Assembly (NCBI GenBank): GCA_947259105.1
Contig: CAMYKU010000036.1
Coordinates: forward strand, 1 to 37,066
DNA: 37,066 bases
Direction of reading: 5' to 3'
DNA from: an uncultured Alphaproteobacteria bacterium
GTDB lineage: Bacteria; Pseudomonadota; Alphaproteobacteria; UBA8366; JADFVY01
In this document: in pieces, positions 32,919 through 37,066 of the stretch
Numbering within the stretch: the first letter of the stretch is position 1
Layout: each line of letters starts with the position of its first letter
Notes under the pieces: generated by a model
Databases searched by the model: none
What the model saw: the letters and a program-made list of their open reading frames with translations, nothing else
Told to the model about the DNA's origin: nothing
Made by a program: the position numbers and the translations under genes

Positions 32919-34037
32919 ATGAAGGACTGGATTTCCTTCCCCAGGGTGATGGGAACGGCGAGCCGCCAGGCCCACTGCGATCTTCCCGAGGGAACATACG
33001 AGCGCGAAGCCGGGCGGGAGGGCTTCTTCGGGCCGGCGACGCACTTTCACCACAAACACCCGCCGACCGGCTGGGTGAAATGGGAAGGCCCGCTGCGGCC
33101 CCGGGCCTACGATCTGAACAAGCTCGACGGCGGTGCGTCGCCATGGGAAGCGCCGCGCATTCTCGGCAACGCCGCGACGGCGATCCGGCTGTGGCGCTGT
33201 AAAGGCGCGATGGAGCAACTGGTGCGCAATGCCGACGGCGATGACGTGCTGTTCTTCCATACCGGCAGCGGGCACCTTTATTGCGACCACGGGCACCTGG
33301 AATTTCGCGACGGCGACTACGTCATGATGCCGCGCGGCACCGCATGGCGCCTGGAATGCGACGAGCCGGCCATGGTGCTGATGATCGAGGCGACCAACGA
33401 CGCCTTCAAGCTGCCGGGCAAGGGTATCGTCGGCAAACACGCGATCTTCGATCCGGCCATGCTGGATGCGCCGGAGATCGACGACGCCTTCCTGGCCCAG
33501 CAGGACGAAGAGGAATGGCGTATCGCGATCAAGCGCCGGAACGAAATCACCACGGTGACATACCCGTTCAACCCGCTCGATGCGATCGGCTGGCACGGGG
33601 ATCTCGCGCCGGTGCGGATCAACTGGCGCGACATCCGGCCGCTGATGTCGGCGCGTTATCACGTGCCGCCCTCCGCACACACGACCTTCATCGCGAACCG
33701 GCTGGTGGTCTGCACCTTCGCGCCGCGGCCGATCGAATCCGACCCCGGCGCCCTGAAGCTGCCGTTCTATCATTCGAACGACGACTACGATGAGTTCATC
33801 CTTTACCACAAGGGGCAGTTTTTCAGCCGCGACAACATCCATCCGGGCATGGCCACCTGGCACCCTTCCGGTGTCCCGCACGGCCCGCACCCCAAGGCCT
33901 ACGAGACCGCCATGAAATACGAGCGCAAGGAGACCGACGAGGTCGCCGTCATGGTGGACACCCGCGATCCGATGGCGGCCGGCGATCTGCCGGAAGGCGT
34001 CGAATGGGAGGGTTATGCCGATTCCTGGAAGAGCTGA
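32919..34037 (+). CDS. Homogentisate 1,2-dioxygenase-like ring-cleavage enzyme
   Basis: A 372-residue bicupin of the homogentisate 1,2-dioxygenase family, which opens the hydroquinone ring to maleylacetoacetate using Fe(II) and O2. The likely iron ligands are His285 and Glu292 in FYHSNDDYDEF and His321 in VPHGPHP. The N-terminal cupin includes FFHTGSGHLYCDHG and GDYVMMPRGTAW. It is shorter than canonical HmgA (about 430-445 residues) and has one extra residue between the first His and the Glu, so it belongs to a divergent branch and its substrate should be tested. AAGGACGGAG lies before the ATG. It is the first gene of the operon under the MarR-associated promoter, followed 12 bp later by fumarylacetoacetate hydrolase. 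Confidence 0.85.
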   Translation: MKDWISFPRVMGTASRQAHCDLPEGTYEREAGREGFFGPATHFHHKHPPTGWVKWEGPLRPRAYDLNKLDGGASPWEAPRILGNAATAIRLWRCKGAMEQLVRNADGDDVLFFHTGSGHLYCDHGHLEFRDGDYVMMPRGTAWRLECDEPAMVLMIEATNDAFKLPGKGIVGKHAIFDPAMLDAPEIDDAFLAQQDEEEWRIAIKRRNEITTVTYPFNPLDAIGWHGDLAPVRINWRDIRPLMSARYHVPPSAHTTFIANRLVVCTFAPRPIESDPGALKLPFYHSNDDYDEFILYHKGQFFSRDNIHPGMATWHPSGVPHGPHPKAYETAMKYERKETDEVAVMVDTRDPMAAGDLPEGVEWEGYADSWKS

Positions 34038-34049
34038 GAGCCGGCCGAC

Positions 34050-35042
34050 ATGAAGCTCGCAACGCTGAAGGACGGCACCCGCAGCGGCGAGCTGGTCGTC
34101 GTCTCCCGCGACCTGTCCCAATGCGTCAAGGTGCCGGACATGGTTTCGACCATGCAGGAGGCGCTGGACCGATGGGACTCGATGGCCACGCCGTTGCGCG
34201 ACGTCTATCAGAACCTGAATTCAGGGGCCGTCCGGGATGCCCCGCCCTTCGACCAGGCCCAGGCCATGTCGCCCCTGCCGCGCGCCTACCAGTGGGCGGA
34301 CGGATCGGCCTACGTCAACCATGTGGAACTGGTGCGCAAGGCGCGCGGCGCGGATTTGCCGGAAAGCTTCTGGACCGATCCGCTGATGTATCAGGGCGGA
34401 TCGGACGGGTTTCTCGGTCCACGCGACGACATCCGCCTGGAATCGGAGGATTGGGGCATCGACTTCGAAGCCGAAATCGCCGTCGTGACCGACGACGTGC
34501 CGATGGGAACCGCCGCAGATGCCGCTGCCACGCACATCAAGCTGATCATGCTGGCGAACGACGTAAGTTTGAGAAACCTGATTCCCGGCGAGCTGGCAAA
34601 GGGATTCGGTTTCTTTCAGAGCAAGCCGGCCGGCGCGTTCTCGCCGGTCGCCGCCACGCCCGATGAGCTGGGCGACGCCTGGGACGGCGCGATGATCCAT
34701 CTGCCGCTGGTGACGCACCTGAACCGCACGGAATTCGGCCGGGTGGACTGCCATGTCGACATGACCTTCGGCTTCCCGACACTGATCGCCCATGCGGCGA
34801 AGACGCGCGCGCTCGGCGCCGGCACGATTATCGGCTCGGGCACGGTCTCGAACCATGACCGCAGCAAGGGCTCCAGCTGCATCGCCGAGAAGCGGATGCT
34901 GGAGACCATCGAGCACGGCGCGCCGCAAACGCCGTTCATGCGCTTCGGCGACCATGTGCGGATCGAAATGTTCGATGGCGGCGGCAAGTCGATATTCGGC
35001 GCCATCGATCAGCATGTCCGGGCATACAAACCACGCCGCTGA
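34050..35042 (+). CDS. Fumarylacetoacetate hydrolase family protein
   Basis: A 330-residue FAH-superfamily enzyme that cleaves a beta-diketone C-C bond, here most likely fumaryl- or maleylacetoacetate to acetoacetate and a C4 diacid. Metal-ligand acids Glu140 and Glu142 lie in DFEAEIAVV; LIMLANDVSLRNL and GSGTVSNHD are characteristic of the family. No maleylacetoacetate isomerase gene is present in the window, so either one lies elsewhere or the enzyme takes the cis isomer. The ATG at 34050 follows the dioxygenase stop by 12 bp. Confidence 0.9.
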   Translation: MKLATLKDGTRSGELVVVSRDLSQCVKVPDMVSTMQEALDRWDSMATPLRDVYQNLNSGAVRDAPPFDQAQAMSPLPRAYQWADGSAYVNHVELVRKARGADLPESFWTDPLMYQGGSDGFLGPRDDIRLESEDWGIDFEAEIAVVTDDVPMGTAADAAATHIKLIMLANDVSLRNLIPGELAKGFGFFQSKPAGAFSPVAATPDELGDAWDGAMIHLPLVTHLNRTEFGRVDCHVDMTFGFPTLIAHAAKTRALGAGTIIGSGTVSNHDRSKGSSCIAEKRMLETIEHGAPQTPFMRFGDHVRIEMFDGGGKSIFGAIDQHVRAYKPRR

Positions 35043-35076
35043 CGCCGTATAGTTCCGTTTCTTGAGCGAACGCAGG

Positions 35077-36705
35077 ATGTTTGCGGCCATGCTGAAGACC
35101 TACGACTACCCGGAATTCGCATATCGCCCGTCGGCCGACCAGGAAAGCGGGCTGATCCGGCGCCACCCCGTCATCATCGTGGGTGCCGGGCCGGTCGGCC
35201 TGACCGCGGCGATCGACCTTGCGGGCCAGGGCGTGGCCGTCGTGGTGCTGGACGAGGACAGGACGGTCAGCGTCGGCAGCCGCGCGGTCTGCTATGCGAA
35301 ACGGGCGCTGGAAATCTGGGACCGGCTGGGCTGCGCCGACCCGATGGTCGACAAGGGCGTCGTCTGGAAGACCGGCAAGGTGTTCCGCCGCGACCGCGAA
35401 ATCTACCGGTTCGACCTGCTGCCCGAAGACGGCCACAGGATGCCCGCGTTCATCAACCTGCAGCAGTATTACCTGGAGGAGTACCTGGTCCGCCGGGCCG
35501 AGGCGCTGGGCGTCGAGTTGCGCTGGCGCGAGAAGGTAACGAAGGTCGAGCCCCGGGACGATCATGTCCGGCTGGCGATCGAAACGCCGGAAGGCGCATA
35601 CGAATTGGAGGCCGACTGGCTGATCGCCGCCGACGGTGCGAAGAGCCTCGTCCGCCAGGAACTCGGCCTGGAGTTCAGGGGCCAGGCCTTCAACGACCGC
35701 TTCCTGATCGCCGACGTGGTGATGAAGGCGGACTTCCCGCCGGAGCGGTGGTTCTGGTTCGACCCGCCGTTTCATCGCCGGCAGTCGACACTCTTGCACA
35801 TGCAGGCGGACAATGTCTGGCGCATCGACTTCCAGCTGGGTCCGGACGCCGACCCGGAGGAAGAGAAAACGCGGGAGAAGGTGATCCCCCGGCTCAAGGC
35901 CATGCTGGGCGAGGACACCGAGTTCGAGCTGGAATGGGTGTCGGTCTATACCTTCCAGTGCCGGCGGCTGGACCGCTTCCGCCACGGCCGCGTGCTGTTC
36001 GCGGGCGATGCGGCGCATCAGGTCTCGCCCTTCGGCGCGCGCGGCGCCAATTCCGGCGTGCAGGACACGGACAACCTCGCCTGGAAACTGAAGCTGGTGA
36101 TGGAGGGCAAGGCGCCCGCGGCCCTGCTGGACAGCTATGACGCGGAGCGCGTCCACGCGGCGAAGGAGAACCTGTTGAACTCCACCCGCTCCACAGATTT
36201 CATCGCGCCCAAGAGCGAGGCGAGCCGCGCCTTCCGCGACGCGGTGCTGGATCTTGCCGAGGATCACCCGTTCGCCCAGCGGCTGGTCAACAGCGGCCGC
36301 CTCTCGGTGCCGGCAACCTATACGGACTCGCCGCTCAACACGCCCGACGAGGACGCGTTCGAAGGCGCCATGACGCCCGGCAGCCCCTGTTCCGACGCCC
36401 CGATACGAAGGAACGGCAAGCCGGGCTGGCTGCTGCAACTGCTCGGCGGCGGGTTCAAACTGCTGTGCTTCGGCGACGCGCCGGCGCCGTTGGAGGTGGA
36501 CGGTATCGAAATCGAACCGCTGACGGTCGGCGCCGACCTTGACGATGTCGCGGCCCTCGTGGCGCAACGCTACGATGGCGGGCCCGGGACGGTCTATCTG
36601 ATCCGCCCCGACCAGCACGTCGCCGCCCGCTGGCGTCGTTTCGACGAGGCGAAGGTCAGGGCGGCACTGAACCACGCGCTGGCGCGTCGAGGGAGGACGC
36701 AATGA
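35077..36705 (+). CDS. FAD-dependent aromatic hydroxylase (MhpA/MhaA-like flavoprotein)
   Basis: A 542-residue class A flavoprotein hydroxylase that adds oxygen to a phenolic ring with NAD(P)H and O2. It has the dinucleotide loop VIIVGAGPVGLT (32-43), the DG motif in AADGAKSLVRQ near 185 and the GD motif in VLFAGDAAHQVSPFGARG near 305. The thioredoxin-like C-terminal domain (about 440-542) is of the phenol-hydroxylase type. In this operon it would form the substrate of the ring-cleavage enzyme, for example homogentisate from 3-hydroxyphenylacetate. The start is uncertain: TTG 35062, ATG 35077 and ATG 35089 are all in frame, and AGGA best fits the last at 11-base spacing. Its TGA overlaps the ATG of the DUF2783 gene, so the two are translationally coupled. 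Confidence 0.88.
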   Translation: MFAAMLKTYDYPEFAYRPSADQESGLIRRHPVIIVGAGPVGLTAAIDLAGQGVAVVVLDEDRTVSVGSRAVCYAKRALEIWDRLGCADPMVDKGVVWKTGKVFRRDREIYRFDLLPEDGHRMPAFINLQQYYLEEYLVRRAEALGVELRWREKVTKVEPRDDHVRLAIETPEGAYELEADWLIAADGAKSLVRQELGLEFRGQAFNDRFLIADVVMKADFPPERWFWFDPPFHRRQSTLLHMQADNVWRIDFQLGPDADPEEEKTREKVIPRLKAMLGEDTEFELEWVSVYTFQCRRLDRFRHGRVLFAGDAAHQVSPFGARGANSGVQDTDNLAWKLKLVMEGKAPAALLDSYDAERVHAAKENLLNSTRSTDFIAPKSEASRAFRDAVLDLAEDHPFAQRLVNSGRLSVPATYTDSPLNTPDEDAFEGAMTPGSPCSDAPIRRNGKPGWLLQLLGGGFKLLCFGDAPAPLEVDGIEIEPLTVGADLDDVAALVAQRYDGGPGTVYLIRPDQHVAARWRRFDEAKVRAALNHALARRGRTQ

Positions 36706-36935
36706 AGCTGAACACCGAGCCCAACATCGCCCGCCCGGACGATTTCTACCAGGACCTCATCGACCTGCACCGCGACCTGACCGACGAGCAGAGCCGCCAG
36801 GTGAACGCCCGCCTCATCCTGCTGCTGGCCAACCACATTGGCGACCGCGAGGTATTGCGTGAGGCGATGAAGGCGGCAGCGAAAATACCGCATAGGGTGG
36901 TCGACCGGCTTGCGGACGAACGGGCATCGTCATAG
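36702..36935 (+). CDS. DUF2783 small protein, candidate hydroxylase coupling subunit
   Basis: A 77-residue, mostly helical, soluble protein with the DUF2783 look: PDDFYQDLIDLHRDLTDEQS, then LLLLANHIGDREVLREAM. It has no cofactor or metal motif. Its ATG overlaps the stop of the hydroxylase gene, implying a fixed ratio with that enzyme. The two-component 3-hydroxyphenylacetate 6-hydroxylase of Pseudomonas putida pairs a flavoprotein (MhaA) with a similarly small coupling protein (MhaB), so a coupling role is a good guess. I cannot confirm that MhaB and this family are homologous without alignment. Confidence 0.8.
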   Translation: MKLNTEPNIARPDDFYQDLIDLHRDLTDEQSRQVNARLILLLANHIGDREVLREAMKAAAKIPHRVVDRLADERASS

Positions 36936-36968
36936 ACAGGCGCAAGTCCGGACCCGGAGGCCATTGCC

Positions 36969-37066
36969 ATGTGCCAGACACGGTGTATCACCGTATTGTC
37001 CGCCCTGATCGCGGGTGCCTTTCTTGTTGGCGCCGCGACCGCCCATGCCGCCGAAGATGCGTCACC
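36969..37066 (+). CDS. Exported protein, N-terminal part only (cut by window end)
   Basis: From ATG 36969 the frame stays open to the window end for 32 codons and reads as a Sec signal peptide: a short polar start, a hydrophobic core (VLSALIAGAFLVGAATA) and a cleavage site at AHAAED. CGGAGG lies ten bases upstream. Its position after the aromatic operon suggests a periplasmic binding protein for uptake of the aromatic acid, which the visible part cannot prove. Confidence 0.7.
   Translation, partial: MCQTRCITVLSALIAGAFLVGAATAHAAEDAS

Overview
The window is high-GC bacterial chromosome with densely packed operons, frequent ATGA stop/start overlaps, GTG starts and twin-arginine export. Gene content (cox-type molybdenum hydroxylase, dipeptide-type ABC transporter, enolase-superfamily enzymes, acyl-CoA-dehydrogenase-like monooxygenase, many sensor kinases) fits an environmental alphaproteobacterium, possibly Rhodospirillales-like. 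That assignment is an inference from content, not from a marker gene. No rRNA, tRNA, CRISPR, transposase, integrase or phage gene was seen.

Layout. 1-3.5 kb holds housekeeping or accessory genes: the tail of an unknown gene, a secreted PHB-depolymerase-family esterase, an HdeD-like membrane protein, a radical SAM protein and a KefF-like NAD(P)H oxidoreductase. 3.6-7.3 kb (minus strand) is a three-subunit molybdenum hydroxylase in the order FAD, 2Fe-2S, molybdopterin. It diverges from a TetR regulator (7.5 kb). The regulator heads a plus-strand catabolic run to 11.8 kb: VOC protein, flavin monooxygenase, cyclase-family hydrolase and SDR. Together these look like a degradation route for a cyclic, perhaps N-heteroaromatic, compound.

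12.1-18.5 kb is a four-gene signalling operon: a membrane-anchored PhnD-like binding protein, a two-PAS sensor kinase, a double-receiver protein and a REC-PAS-PAS-kinase-REC hybrid. The last three genes are joined by ATGA overlaps. No DNA-binding or enzymatic output domain is encoded, so the relay must signal to something outside the operon or act by protein contact.

18.6-22.7 kb holds a methyltransferase facing an apparent operon of a PGM1-like ATP-grasp ligase, an unassigned TIM-barrel protein and a HAD-IIB phosphatase. This has the composition of a small biosynthetic cassette whose product I cannot name; it is one of the two best candidates for an undescribed system.

22.7-32.8 kb (minus strand) carries, in transcription order, a MarR regulator, two different enolase-superfamily enzymes, a dipeptide/nickel-type ABC importer (Tat-exported binding protein, two permeases, one fused double ATPase) and a GMC oxidoreductase. 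It looks like uptake and catabolism of a hydroxy-acid or peptide-like substrate.

32.9-37.1 kb (plus strand) is an aromatic catabolic operon: homogentisate-dioxygenase-like protein, fumarylacetoacetate hydrolase, flavoprotein hydroxylase, a DUF2783 small protein and the start of an exported protein. The hydroxylase plus small-protein pair recalls the two-component 3-hydroxyphenylacetate 6-hydroxylase (MhaAB). A 14-bp perfect palindrome sits exactly in the spacer of the best promoter between MarR and this operon, so MarR control is likely.
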